Shown: one piece after another, positions 7,693 to 16,587 of the stretch
How positions within the stretch are numbered: the first letter of the stretch is position 1
How the letters are laid out: every line of letters starts with the position of its first letter
Assembly (NCBI GenBank): GCA_009702755.1
Contig: WLHL01000014.1
Coordinates: 1-33,458 of the forward strand
Direction: 5' to 3'
From: Actinomycetota bacterium
Lineage (GTDB): Bacteria > Actinomycetota > Acidimicrobiia > Acidimicrobiales > Ilumatobacteraceae
Length of the DNA: 33,458 bases
Program-made: the position numbers and the translations under genes
The notes under the pieces: generated by a model
Databases searched by the model: none
The model's input: only the letters and a program-made list of their open reading frames with translations
Told to the model about the DNA's origin: nothing

Positions 7693-8721
7693 TCACCTAT
7701 TATCCCACTGCAACACGGTGAAATTGCCCAGTCCGGTTGGGTCAAGCAAAGCTTCGGCTTCGCTGATACGACTACGCATCTTCATCACAGCCAAAGTGGG
7801 CGCCGCTGCGGATTCAGTCCAAACTCGCCGCCCTTCTTCTACCAACTCATCGATTCCCCACAGCTGGAGAAACTGGGACTGACTACGCATGGCGTCAGGT
7901 TCTCGGACTGCAGCAAGCTGATCAATACACACTTGTGTTGTGATGTCCTGCTGGCCCGCATCACGTAAGTAGTGAGTGCCTCGTTCATGACCGGCATACG
8001 TGCGCAACCATTCACGCCATGGCATCGATGCCACTTCTGCAGTCAACGGAGTGCAGTAATCAAATGCGATCAGACTTCCGTTCTTCAAAGACCCGAGTGC
8101 AGTGCGAAGCCATTCAGCGGCGACTGTCTGCACTGGTGCACGAGACCCGTGAGGCACTCGTGCCGGCAAGCAAGATGGCGTTGGAGCATTCTGAAGAACC
8201 TCAGCGAATCCATCACCTTGTTCGATGATGTGCGACTGGCGCCAGCCATCGTCAAAGACCCACAACTCAAAGGGCAGATTGTCAAAGAGTTCATTGGCGA
8301 TGATGACGCCGTTCTCAATTGATGTCGGCATCACATCGGTGCTGGTGATGCCCTCTGGATGAGAGTCGCGCTGTGACGCACCGACTTCCACAGCGATGTA
8401 TTCACCGTTCGCAAGGCACTTTGGTTGTGCAGCGAGGATGGAACGAGCCAATGTTCCTGGGCCTGCACCTACTTCAACAATCTGAAATCCTTCAGGAGAG
8501 CCAAGCTTCGTCCACACAGCATCAATCGCATTGGCCACCACGTTGCCAAACAATGGACCCACTTCGGGAGATGTGAGGAAATCGCCACGACGCCCGGCGC
8601 GACCAGAACCAGAGTAAAAACCACCGTCGCCATACAACGCGAGTTGCATGAACTGAGAGAACGGAAGAGATCCGCCCGCAGCAACTATTGCTGCGCGAAG
8701 AGAACTACTTGCCGAAGGCAC
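7693..8721 (-). CDS. MidA/NDUFAF7-type SAM-dependent methyltransferase, putative complex I assembly factor
   Basis: A 342-residue class I methyltransferase of the COG1565 (MidA/NDUFAF7) family. It has the SAM-binding glycine loop EVGAGPGTL (83-91), the family hallmark NELFDNLPFELW (143-154), the N-terminal LPFSQFMQLALYGDGGFYS block, and GDFLTSPEVGPLFG (46-59). The mitochondrial member NDUFAF7 symmetrically dimethylates an Arg of the complex I subunit NDUFS2 and is needed for assembly. This gene directly follows nuoN of the first cluster and overlaps its end, and the NuoD of that cluster keeps the matching Arg (Arg69), so the same job is a reasonable inference. The start is uncertain: GTG 8721 and GTG 8742 are both possible and neither has a clear ribosome binding site. 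The frame is open to 8793 inside nuoN. Confidence 0.88.
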   Translation of the reverse strand: MPSASSSLRAAIVAAGGSLPFSQFMQLALYGDGGFYSGSGRAGRRGDFLTSPEVGPLFGNVVANAIDAVWTKLGSPEGFQIVEVGAGPGTLARSILAAQPKCLANGEYIAVEVGASQRDSHPEGITSTDVMPTSIENGVIIANELFDNLPFELWVFDDGWRQSHIIEQGDGFAEVLQNAPTPSCLPARVPHGSRAPVQTVAAEWLRTALGSLKNGSLIAFDYCTPLTAEVASMPWREWLRTYAGHERGTHYLRDAGQQDITTQVCIDQLAAVREPDAMRSQSQFLQLWGIDELVEEGRRVWTESAAAPTLAVMKMRSRISEAEALLDPTGLGNFTVLQWDNR

Positions 8722-10210
8722 CGGCGAGACCGGCGATATCACCAAAGTGCAATGGGATGCCTGGGAATGTTCCCAACACCAACGTTGCAACACTGGTAAT
8801 CACAAGAGCAACACTCAACGAGGAGTACACAGTGACCGGTGTTGTGTCACCGTCTGGCACTGGCTTCATCCACATTTCACGAAGGATCTTTCCGTAGTAA
8901 CCAAAGGCCACTGCCGAGTTGATACCACCGATAATTGCCAATGCATATGCCCAAGTTGTTCCTGCCGAAACAAGAGACTGGAATGCAGCGAACTTGCCGA
9001 ACCATCCACCAAATGGTGGGATACCGGCAAGTGATGCCATAAACATTGTCATCAACGTTGCGATGCCAGGTGCATAGGAGAACAAACCGCCATAGGAAGA
9101 AATTTCTCCGCTGCGAGTCTTGCGAGCAACCACCATGACGACTGCGAAGACACCAAGGTTTGTTGCTGCGTAGACCAAGAGATACGTCACAATCGCGCGC
9201 AATGCAGAATTAGCCACTCCGTCAATGCCTGCTACCGCGAGAGGCATAAGGATGAAGCCACCCTGCGCCACCGATGAGTAAGCCAACATGCGAACGATGT
9301 TTGTTTGCTTGAGGGCAAGAACGTTGCCCACTGTCATTGTGAGAGCAGAAAGAATCCAGAACACTGGCTGCCACACATCGTGCGAGCCGGGGAAGCCAAC
9401 GAAGATCACGGTGACGAGAGCAACAAAACCAGCAGCCTTTGAAGCTACTGACAAGAAAGCGGTCACCGGTGTTGGTGCACCTTGGTAGGTATCAGGTGCC
9501 CACGTATGGAATGGAACTGCAGAAACCTTGAATGCGAAACCGACGACGATGAAGAACACAGCGAGTGCACGGACTGATGTGAGATCTGTTCCCAAGTACT
9601 TGGAGATTTCCACCAACTTTGTGGAACCTGAGATGCCGTACAACAACGACATGCCGTAGAGCATGAGAGCTGATGCAAAGACACCGAGCAGGTAGTACTT
9701 GATGCCTGCTTCATTGCTGCGAAGATCTCGCTTGCGCCACGCGGCCATCATGTACGCCGGAATCGACAAGAGTTCCAACGACACGAAGATGGAAACCAAG
9801 TCACGACTTGATGCCATCATCACCATTCCCAAGAGGCTGGTGAGCAACAAGAACCAATATTCACCTTGGTAGTAATCGCCCTCACGCAAGTGATCCGCTG
9901 TGAGAAGAATCACGACATAACCAGACAGAAGGAACAAGCCCTTCATCACGAGGCTGAAGTTGTCCACCATGTAACGGTCATCAAAAAGACTGCGTACGCC
10001 ACCATCGCTCAAAGCGAGGGTGAGAACGGGGATGAATGCACCCAAGACAATGAATGATGCAAGCGGAGTAAGAATCCACTTCTTTGCATCAGCCACAAAC
10101 AAGTCGAGGAGAACGAGCAGCACGATGCCTCCCGCGAGAATCATCTCGGGGGCAAGTGCGTGGTAATCGATTGTCGGCGATGTCCACGCCGGGGCTAGTG
10201 CGCTCAACAC
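8705..10210 (-). CDS. nuoN: NADH-quinone oxidoreductase subunit N, cluster 1
   Basis: A 501-residue antiporter-like membrane subunit, one of three proton-pumping modules in the complex I membrane arm, with about 14 hydrophobic segments. The pump signature Glu is in SIFVSLELLSIPAYMMAAW (near residue 165) and the pump Lys in KVSAVPFHTWAPDTYQGAPTP (near 225). The central helix block reads TNIVRMLAYSSVAQGG, with Val where the paralogue at 22016-23509 has Lys (TNVKRMLAYSSISHAG). The GTG start has GGAGG 7 nt upstream and is 3 bp from the nuoM stop. It is the last nuo gene of cluster 1, with the methyltransferase gene overlapping its 3' end. Confidence 0.95.
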   Translation of the reverse strand: MLSALAPAWTSPTIDYHALAPEMILAGGIVLLVLLDLFVADAKKWILTPLASFIVLGAFIPVLTLALSDGGVRSLFDDRYMVDNFSLVMKGLFLLSGYVVILLTADHLREGDYYQGEYWFLLLTSLLGMVMMASSRDLVSIFVSLELLSIPAYMMAAWRKRDLRSNEAGIKYYLLGVFASALMLYGMSLLYGISGSTKLVEISKYLGTDLTSVRALAVFFIVVGFAFKVSAVPFHTWAPDTYQGAPTPVTAFLSVASKAAGFVALVTVIFVGFPGSHDVWQPVFWILSALTMTVGNVLALKQTNIVRMLAYSSVAQGGFILMPLAVAGIDGVANSALRAIVTYLLVYAATNLGVFAVVMVVARKTRSGEISSYGGLFSYAPGIATLMTMFMASLAGIPPFGGWFGKFAAFQSLVSAGTTWAYALAIIGGINSAVAFGYYGKILREMWMKPVPDGDTTPVTVYSSLSVALVITSVATLVLGTFPGIPLHFGDIAGLAGAFGK

Positions 10211-10213
10211 AGG

Positions 10214-11755
10214 TCAGCCTCCGAATGCTTTGAGGGTCACGCCCACTGCTGGGTCAAGAACCTGGAACATGAGTTGTGGGTACACACCGAACACAACAAT
10301 TGCGATGAGCAATGGTGTCCATGCAATCCACTCAAACTTGTTGACATCGTGGATGTCTTCGTCATGGCCATGGCCAGCTGCGAACTCTTCTGTTGGCTCG
10401 CCAAATGCTGTGCGCTGATAGAGCCACAAGAGGTAACCAGCGGCAAGCACTGTTCCGATTGCGGCGACAACCATGTACACACGGAAGACGGTGACATTGA
10501 GTCCTGGAGCAGGCTGGTACGCCGAGAGGATCGCGGGGAATTCACCCCAGAAACCTGCAAGGCCGGGAAGACCAAGTGACGCCATTGCACAGAAACCAAG
10601 AATCCAACCGAGCTTTGGCATTTGCACCAACATGCCTGAGAGACGCTTGATTTCGAGGGTGTGATAACGCTCTTTCACAGAACCTGCAACGAAGAACAAC
10701 ATGCCGGTGATGAGACCGTGTGCAACCATTCCGAACATTGCAGCGTTCATGCCGAATGAAGTGAGGGTTGAGATACCGAGCATCACGTAGCCCATGTGAG
10801 CAACTGACGAGAACGCAATCAAACGCTTCATGTCGGTTTGTGCAAGACAACCGAGTGCACCGTAAATGATTCCGATAACAGCAAGAAGTCCGATCCACGG
10901 AGCCCACTCTTTTGCGGCTTCAGGAAGGATTGGAATTGCGATACGAACGAAACCGTATGTACCGAGCTTCAACAAGATGGCAGCCAAGATGACTGAGCCT
11001 TGTGTTGGAGCCTGGGTGTGGGCATCGGGCAACCATGTGTGGAATGGGAACATCGGCACCTTGACGGCAAAGCCAACGAACATTCCGGCGAAGATCCAAA
11101 TCTGGGTGTTCTTCGCGATGGCTCCACCATTTTCAATGAGGAACGGAATTGCGAAACTCTCAGCGCCTGTCTTGAAGAACAATGCTAGGAACGCCACCAA
11201 CATGAGGGCGGAGCCAAACATTGTGTAGAGGAAGAACTTGAGCGATGCGTACTGGCGGTTCTCGCCACCCCATACACCGATCATGAAGTACATCGGCAAC
11301 AAGACGAGTTCGAAGAACACGAAGAAAAGAACGAGGTCACGCGCAATGAATGTTCCGGCCATACCTGTCTGGAGAACCAGCATCAAGATGTAGAACGCCT
11401 TTGCATTCCCTGGCGATGGAACATGGTTCCAGCTGTAAATCATCACAAGCAATGTGATGACCATCGAGAGGAAGTACAACGGCAAGCTAATGCCGTCGAG
11501 ACCGATGAAATACGAGGACTTGATGACTGAGATCCACTCAGCCTGTGCCACGAACTGCATCTCTCCGGCTTTGTCGTAGTTGAACTGGACCATCGTGAAC
11601 ACGCCGACTGCCAACGTTGCCGCTGCGGTACCGATGGCTACTGCCTTCGATAACGCCTCGTCTGCCTTCGGTATGAAGAGCATGATGAGGACACCGACAA
11701 GCGGCAAAAATGTGCCGACTGTCAATACCCAATTGTGGTCGCTGAGGACTTCCAT
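10214..11755 (-). CDS. nuoM: NADH-quinone oxidoreductase subunit M, cluster 1
   Basis: A 513-residue antiporter-like membrane subunit with about 14 hydrophobic segments. It keeps the pump Glu in LFFVFFELVLLPMYF, the Lys in KVPMFPFHTWLPDAHTQAPT, the central TDMKRLIAFSSVAHMGY block and the last-module Glu in FWGEFP. The loop before the final helices is His-rich (GHGHDEDIHD near 460), a shorter version of the loop in NuoL of this cluster. The ATG has AGGGAG about 9 nt upstream. It lies 14 bp after nuoL and 3 bp before nuoN. Confidence 0.96.
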   Translation of the reverse strand: MEVLSDHNWVLTVGTFLPLVGVLIMLFIPKADEALSKAVAIGTAAATLAVGVFTMVQFNYDKAGEMQFVAQAEWISVIKSSYFIGLDGISLPLYFLSMVITLLVMIYSWNHVPSPGNAKAFYILMLVLQTGMAGTFIARDLVLFFVFFELVLLPMYFMIGVWGGENRQYASLKFFLYTMFGSALMLVAFLALFFKTGAESFAIPFLIENGGAIAKNTQIWIFAGMFVGFAVKVPMFPFHTWLPDAHTQAPTQGSVILAAILLKLGTYGFVRIAIPILPEAAKEWAPWIGLLAVIGIIYGALGCLAQTDMKRLIAFSSVAHMGYVMLGISTLTSFGMNAAMFGMVAHGLITGMLFFVAGSVKERYHTLEIKRLSGMLVQMPKLGWILGFCAMASLGLPGLAGFWGEFPAILSAYQPAPGLNVTVFRVYMVVAAIGTVLAAGYLLWLYQRTAFGEPTEEFAAGHGHDEDIHDVNKFEWIAWTPLLIAIVVFGVYPQLMFQVLDPAVGVTLKAFGG

Positions 11756-11769
11756 GCTGAGTTGCTCCC

Positions 11770-14208
11770 TTAGAAGTTAATGATGACGAGTACGAGTGCA
11801 CCGATGGCGGCAGCGCCGAACAACAATGCACCGTATTGATTGACTTTTCCTGATTGAACGGGTTGCAACGCACCACCAGCATTTTCAGCTGATGTACCTG
11901 CTCCGTTCACCGCTCCATCGACCAGTTTTTGGTCGACATTGCGATAGACCCAACCGGCAGTTTTCCTGGTGCTGGTACCAGCACCATTCACAATGCCGTC
12001 GAGGACGTTCTGATTGAACCAATAGGCACCACGAGAAATGGGGTGCGCAATGGAACGGACGATGATCTTCTCGTACAAGGTGTCGAGGTAGTACTTGTTT
12101 GCGAGGAATGAATACCCAGCGCCAAGAGCCTTGTTGCGCTCTGTGAGACCAACAAGTTTCTTGTTCTTACGGGTGTACAACTGCACACACAGCAACCAGC
12201 TGAGAATCATGCCCAAGAACACAATGCCCACCGACATGCCGGCCTTCCACCATTTGAAAGGTGCGTGCTTCAGTTGCGGTGCATAACACACGCCACCAAC
12301 AGGAGTTTTTGAACCACAGTCTGAATAGTGATGCCCACCGTCTTTACCGGCTTCAGCTTTGCTGTGGCTACCAGAGTCGGCTGCTTCACTATGACCGTCA
12401 TCAACGGGTTCCTCGGACCCCGCTGCAAGACGAGTTTCACCATGTGCGCCTGCAGGCTTAGCAATGCCTGTCACGCTGACGACTTCTGCACGTGGCTCAA
12501 CCCACTTCTTCAGATTCTCCCACTTCTCACCAAACGCTGGTGCGTTCAGGAAACCTGAGCCAAGAGCAAGTGTTGCCAAGAGAATGAGCGGCACTGTGAT
12601 GATGAGGCCTGATTCGCGTGGACCATGCGACCCATGATCGTCGTGTGAATCATGCGCAGCATGTGAGTCATGTGCGTGCGCATCGTGACCATGTGCATCA
12701 TGACCGTGATCATCGTGTGAAGCGTGAGCGTCATGCTCGTCGTCATGATGTTCACCAGCAGCTGCACCACGTGGCTCACCGAAGAAGGTGAGGTATGTCG
12801 CACGTGTCATGTACGCGGCAGTAAGGAATGCGCCGAACAATCCGACGATCATGAAGAAGTTGTAACCCGCATATCCCACGTTGTCGATGATCTCGTCCTT
12901 TGAGAAGAAACCAGAGAATGGGAAAACGCCGCACAGCGCAAGAGTGGAAATAATCCATGTGCTGAAAGTGATGGGCATGAACTTACGCAGTCCACCCATG
13001 TCCTTCTTCATGTCGAATGAGTGGTGCGATGCACTGTGGCTAATGGAGCCAGCACCGAGGAACAAACATGCCTTAAAGAATGCGTGGGTGAAGATGTGGA
13101 ACACCGCTGGCAACCAAGCGCCAGCGCCGAGACCCATCATCATGTAGCCCAACTGCGACACCGTTGAGTACGCAAGCACCTTCTTGATGTCGTTTTGAAC
13201 GAATGCCAATGCAGCGGCAATGACAATCGTGACGCCACCAATCAGAACGATGAAGTTCACGCTGTTGCCGTAAATGTTCATTCCCTCGTAGAACACTGGG
13301 TACACACGAGCGACCAAGAAAACACCGGCAACCACCATGGTGGATGAGTGCAAGAGCGAGCTAACCGGTGTTGGACCAGCCATTGCATCTGGCAACCAGG
13401 TGTGCAGTGGGAACTGACCCGACTTACCGATGCATGCAATGAACAGAGCGACTGCGCCCACTGTGATTGCTGCACTACTTGGATCTCCCGACAGCGCCCA
13501 TGCGGACAAGCCGCGGATGCTGAAACCAGAAACACCAAGAGTCTTCTGGGTCCAATCGTTTGCAGCGAAGAACAAGACCGACGTACCAACGAGAAGCCCA
13601 ATGTCACCGGTACGAGTGGTGAAGAAAGCCTTTAGTGCAGCGCGACTATTTGCACCCTCTTCCCACCAGTGGCCGATGAGCATGAATGAGCACAAGCCCA
13701 TGAGTTCCCAACCAAGGATGAGCTGAATCATGTTCTCGGCAACGACCATGTTGAGCATGCCCGCAGAGAACAGAGTCAATGACGCAAAGAAGTGCGTGTA
13801 TCGACGATCTCCGTGGAGATACTCAGTGGAGTAGATCTGCACAAGAGAAGAAATAAAAGCGACAACAACAAGGATCGTGATGGAAAGACCGTCGATGTGC
13901 TGGCCGATTCCCAATGAGACACCATCGTTTTGCCACCATGTCCATGACCGAATGATCGGCTTCACATACGTTTCTTCAGAGACGCCATTGACGCGCTGAA
14001 TCCACTGATAGGCGGCGCCAATTGACATCACCAATGCAGCGAACATCGACACAATGCCGAACTCAGAACCCTTCATCGGCATCTTCTTGCCGAAGAAAAT
14101 GATCAAGAAGAATGCAACTGCAGGAATGATCGGAATGATGAACGCGTTTTCGAGGAACCAGCCGGACTTCAAGATGACTTCAGCAGCTTCGGTAGATGCA
14201 GAGAACAT
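11770..14208 (-). CDS. nuoL: NADH-quinone oxidoreductase subunit L, cluster 1, with His-rich insert
   Basis: An 812-residue distal proton-pump subunit, far longer than the usual 610-660 and than its paralogue here (636). The core is complete: Glu in GWELMGLCSFM (near 169), Lys in GKSGQFPLHTWLPDAM (near 262), NDIKKVLAYSTVSQLGYM (339-356) and the Lys in HAFFKACLF (near 379). The extra length is in two loops. Residues 487-528 contain 16 His with many Asp, and residues about 560-650 form a hydrophilic loop with a His pair and two Cys (631, 641). The C-terminal part holds two copies of a DG-VNGAGTS unit in the lateral-helix region and a final membrane anchor. The reading frame is uninterrupted through both inserts. 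It starts 3 bp after nuoK. Confidence 0.96.
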   Translation of the reverse strand: MFSASTEAAEVILKSGWFLENAFIIPIIPAVAFFLIIFFGKKMPMKGSEFGIVSMFAALVMSIGAAYQWIQRVNGVSEETYVKPIIRSWTWWQNDGVSLGIGQHIDGLSITILVVVAFISSLVQIYSTEYLHGDRRYTHFFASLTLFSAGMLNMVVAENMIQLILGWELMGLCSFMLIGHWWEEGANSRAALKAFFTTRTGDIGLLVGTSVLFFAANDWTQKTLGVSGFSIRGLSAWALSGDPSSAAITVGAVALFIACIGKSGQFPLHTWLPDAMAGPTPVSSLLHSSTMVVAGVFLVARVYPVFYEGMNIYGNSVNFIVLIGGVTIVIAAALAFVQNDIKKVLAYSTVSQLGYMMMGLGAGAWLPAVFHIFTHAFFKACLFLGAGSISHSASHHSFDMKKDMGGLRKFMPITFSTWIISTLALCGVFPFSGFFSKDEIIDNVGYAGYNFFMIVGLFGAFLTAAYMTRATYLTFFGEPRGAAAGEHHDDEHDAHASHDDHGHDAHGHDAHAHDSHAAHDSHDDHGSHGPRESGLIITVPLILLATLALGSGFLNAPAFGEKWENLKKWVEPRAEVVSVTGIAKPAGAHGETRLAAGSEEPVDDGHSEAADSGSHSKAEAGKDGGHHYSDCGSKTPVGGVCYAPQLKHAPFKWWKAGMSVGIVFLGMILSWLLCVQLYTRKNKKLVGLTERNKALGAGYSFLANKYYLDTLYEKIIVRSIAHPISRGAYWFNQNVLDGIVNGAGTSTRKTAGWVYRNVDQKLVDGAVNGAGTSAENAGGALQPVQSGKVNQYGALLFGAAAIGALVLVIINF
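12625..12750 (-). repeat. His/Asp-rich repeat tract within nuoL
   Basis: A degenerate tandem array of His-Asp-x units (such as HDAHGHDAHAHD) coding for residues 487-528 of the cluster 1 NuoL. At the DNA level it shows as recurring catg/tcatg words with a period of mainly 6-9 bases. It probably arose by slippage-type expansion. As protein it would lie in a solvent-exposed loop before the last helices and could bind divalent metal such as Zn, Ni or Cu, which is inference. Confidence 0.85.
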
Positions 14209-14211
14209 GAG

Positions 14212-14511
14212 TTAGCCCTTCATCTCTGAGAGATCGTCGAGACCAACGGAACGACGGTTGCGGTACATGAGCAAGACCATTGCAAGACCAACACCGACTT
14301 CGGCTGCAGCCACTGCAATGACGTAAAGAGCAAACGTGTGTCCGTCAGGTGTTCCATTGCGTAAAGAGAACGCAAGAAGGTTGATGTTGACGGAGTTCAG
14401 GATGAGTTCGATGGACATCAGCACGAGAACTGCGTTCTTGCGAACAATGACGCCATAGACACCGATGCAGAAAAGAACTGCACCAAGCATGAGGAACTGA
14501 TTGAGCAACAT
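14212..14511 (-). CDS. nuoK: NADH-quinone oxidoreductase subunit K, cluster 1
   Basis: A 99-residue, three-helix membrane subunit of normal length. It keeps both key membrane Glu residues, in MSIELILNSVNI (Glu near 35) and AAAEVGVGLA (Glu near 71), which form part of the proton path linking NuoH to the antiporter modules. An ideal Shine-Dalgarno sequence, AGGAGGG, lies 7 nt before the ATG inside the end of nuoJ. Confidence 0.96.
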   Translation of the reverse strand: MLLNQFLMLGAVLFCIGVYGVIVRKNAVLVLMSIELILNSVNINLLAFSLRNGTPDGHTFALYVIAVAAAEVGVGLAMVLLMYRNRRSVGLDDLSEMKG

Positions 14512-14513
14512 TG

Positions 14514-15026
14514 TTAGTCCCTCCTCGCGAGCACGATTGCTCCGATAGCTGCAGCGAGCAAGACAAACGACAAGGCCCAGAACGGAAGCAAATAGATTCC
14601 AAAGATCTGGTCAGATACTTGCTGCGTTGAGACGAGCGGAGCATCAGCGGACAATTTTTCAGCCTTGAATCCGTCATTCAATGCAATCAGCATTGTTGCC
14701 AACAAGAGAACGGCGATGGGAAGACCAATAATTCCGTTCTTGTTGTTGAGATCTTTCTCTGCACCAATTTGTGCACGAGTGAGCATGGTTCCGAAAAGGA
14801 ACAAGACCATCACTGCGCCGATGTAGACCATGACCTGTGTGACAGCAAGAAATTCTGCGGCAAGCAAAATGTATTGAGCAGCAGCGCCGGCGAGAACCAC
14901 GACAAGCCACAGTGCTGCATGCACCACGTTCTTTGTCGTGACGACGCGTAACGCACCAATCACCATGATTACTGCGATAATCGCAAAGCCCACGTTCTGG
15001 GCAACAAGCACATCTGAAGCGAGCAT
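14514..15026 (-). CDS. nuoJ: NADH-quinone oxidoreductase subunit J, cluster 1
   Basis: A 170-residue membrane subunit with five hydrophobic segments, usual length for the family. The conserved third-helix block QVMVYIGAVMVLFLFGTML (family YxGAxxVLFLFxxML) is present; in mitochondria and E. coli this helix changes shape during turnover. Its ATG overlaps the nuoI stop (TAATG), so translation is coupled. Confidence 0.95.
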   Translation of the reverse strand: MLASDVLVAQNVGFAIIAVIMVIGALRVVTTKNVVHAALWLVVVLAGAAAQYILLAAEFLAVTQVMVYIGAVMVLFLFGTMLTRAQIGAEKDLNNKNGIIGLPIAVLLLATMLIALNDGFKAEKLSADAPLVSTQQVSDQIFGIYLLPFWALSFVLLAAAIGAIVLARRD

Positions 15027-15523
15027 TATTTTTTGCCCTTCTTCTCTGCGCCTGCTTCAAGTTCTGGAGCTTCAGGCACGGTCTGCATCCACTCGCCGAG
15101 CTTGGCCTTGTCATGCAAGAGATCGGCAATACGTGGTTCGGAGTATTCGTATTCAGGACTCCAGAAGAGCGCATCAAACGGACACACTTCTACGCAGATA
15201 CCGCAGTACATGCACAATGCGTAGTCAATGTCGAAACGATCAAGCTTGTTGACTTTGCGTGGTGCACCACCAGCACGACGAGGTGGTGCAAGCTCCTTGT
15301 GACCCTCGATGTAGATACACCAGTCGGGACATGAGCGAGCGCACAACATGCAAGATGTGCAGTTGTCTTCATGAAGTGCAATGACTCCACGTGCACGAAT
15401 TGGAGGTGTTTCCTTTTCGTGTGGGTACTGAACTGTGTCCGCACCATTTTTTGCAGTCGCCAAGAGAGTGGCGAATGTGACGCCAAGACCCTTGAACATG
15501 CCCGGAACTTTTGGCTTAGCCAT
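15026..15523 (-). CDS. nuoI: NADH-quinone oxidoreductase subunit I, cluster 1 (two [4Fe-4S])
   Basis: A 165-residue ferredoxin-like subunit that carries clusters N6a and N6b. The ligand sets are Cys55-58-61-65 followed by Pro, and Cys104-107-110-114 followed by Pro. The open frame extends upstream to 15592, but ATG 15523 overlaps the nuoH stop (ATGA) and gives a normal start. The N-terminal [17 protein letters not shown] is the amphipathic anchor seen in NuoI. It is distinct in sequence from the paralogue at 27891-28547, notably in its first ligand block ([15 protein letters not shown]). Confidence 0.96.
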   Translation of the reverse strand: MAKPKVPGMFKGLGVTFATLLATAKNGADTVQYPHEKETPPIRARGVIALHEDNCTSCMLCARSCPDWCIYIEGHKELAPPRRAGGAPRKVNKLDRFDIDYALCMYCGICVEVCPFDALFWSPEYEYSEPRIADLLHDKAKLGEWMQTVPEAPELEAGAEKKGKK

Positions 15524-16587
15524 CAGAAAGCCACCTTCAGAACAGCAGTCAACATGATGTTGACTAGCGAAATTGGAATCAGAACTTTCCATGCGAAACG
15601 CTGCAACTGATCCTCACGCAAACGCGGAGAAGAGAAGCGAATCCACATAATGAAGAAAACAAGGGCCATCATCTTGGCGAACAAAATGAGCGGTCCAGCA
15701 AAATTCATCCAGTTGTCAACACTGTCGATGGTGGTCCAGCCGAACCAAGCGAAAGGCACTCCCCAACCACCAAGGAAGAGAATCGATGCGATCATCGCGA
15801 AGACACCTGCTGTTGCAAACTCACCAATGAAGAAGATCAGGAAACGGAAACCCGAATACTCCGTCATGTATCCAGACACAAGTTCGGATTCCGCAATGGG
15901 CATGTCGAACGGAGTTTGTGAAAGCTCTGCCTGCACAGAAATCATGAAAATGATGAAGGCAACAAACTGCGTCAGAACGTACGGATTGCCAATGCCATCC
16001 CAGCCGAACATTGAACCCGTGTTTTGAGCAACAACAATCTGCTGCAAGTTCATGGTGCCTGCCTGAATGACAACACCAATCACTGCAAGAACCATCGGCA
16101 ACTCGTACGCAACAAGCTGACCTGCAGCGCGCAAACCACCAAGCAACGAGTACTTGTTGGCACTTGCCCAGCCGGCGATGAGGATTCCCAAGACTGATAT
16201 CGACGACACAGCAAGTGCGTAGAAGATTCCAGTCTCAAAATCGGTGAAGAGTGCATCGGGACCAAATGGCACGACAACAACAAGCAAGAAAGTGCTTGCC
16301 AAAACAATCAGCGGTGCCATTTTGAAAATACGTGCTTCAGGCTGAGCATTCGCAGGAACGATGTCTTCCTTCTGCAGCCACTTGCCCACTTCGGCAAACA
16401 ACTGCATCGAGCCATACGGACCAGCTTCCATTGGTCCGAGACGTGACTGCATGAACGACAACATCTTGAAAAGGAACAGGTACACCACGGTGCCCGCAGG
16501 GAGCAACACGGCAACGAGTCCACCAAGGACGCGGAAGATTGACTGCAGCCAATACGGCAAGTCAGAAGCAAAAAGGACAGCGTTCAT
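15523..16587 (-). CDS. nuoH: NADH-quinone oxidoreductase subunit H, cluster 1, altered quinone/E-channel motif
   Basis: A 354-residue, eight-helix subunit that links the quinone cavity to the membrane proton path. The hallmark block normally reads close to NR-PFDLPEAE-EL. Here it reads [18 protein letters not shown], so Ile231 replaces the near-universal first Glu (E. coli NuoH Glu216 by offset from the shared Asp), and Asn-Arg is replaced by Ser-Gln. The neighbouring acids Asp228, Glu233 and Glu235, and TEYSG, are kept. The codon for Ile231 is ATT at 15895-15897. The paralogue in cluster 2 has the normal [11 protein letters not shown]. The start overlaps the nuoD stop (TGATG). Confidence 0.96.
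   Translation of the reverse strand: MNAVLFASDLPYWLQSIFRVLGGLVAVLLPAGTVVYLFLFKMLSFMQSRLGPMEAGPYGSMQLFAEVGKWLQKEDIVPANAQPEARIFKMAPLIVLASTFLLVVVVPFGPDALFTDFETGIFYALAVSSISVLGILIAGWASANKYSLLGGLRAAGQLVAYELPMVLAVIGVVIQAGTMNLQQIVVAQNTGSMFGWDGIGNPYVLTQFVAFIIFMISVQAELSQTPFDMPIAESELVSGYMTEYSGFRFLIFFIGEFATAGVFAMIASILFLGGWGVPFAWFGWTTIDSVDNWMNFAGPLILFAKMMALVFFIMWIRFSSPRLREDQLQRFAWKVLIPISLVNIMLTAVLKVAF

Noticed and set aside
12625-12750. The repetitive DNA in nuoL as a CRISPR or mobile repeat
   Set aside because: Units are short, degenerate and in frame, coding for His-Asp repeats; there are no spacers or cas genes.
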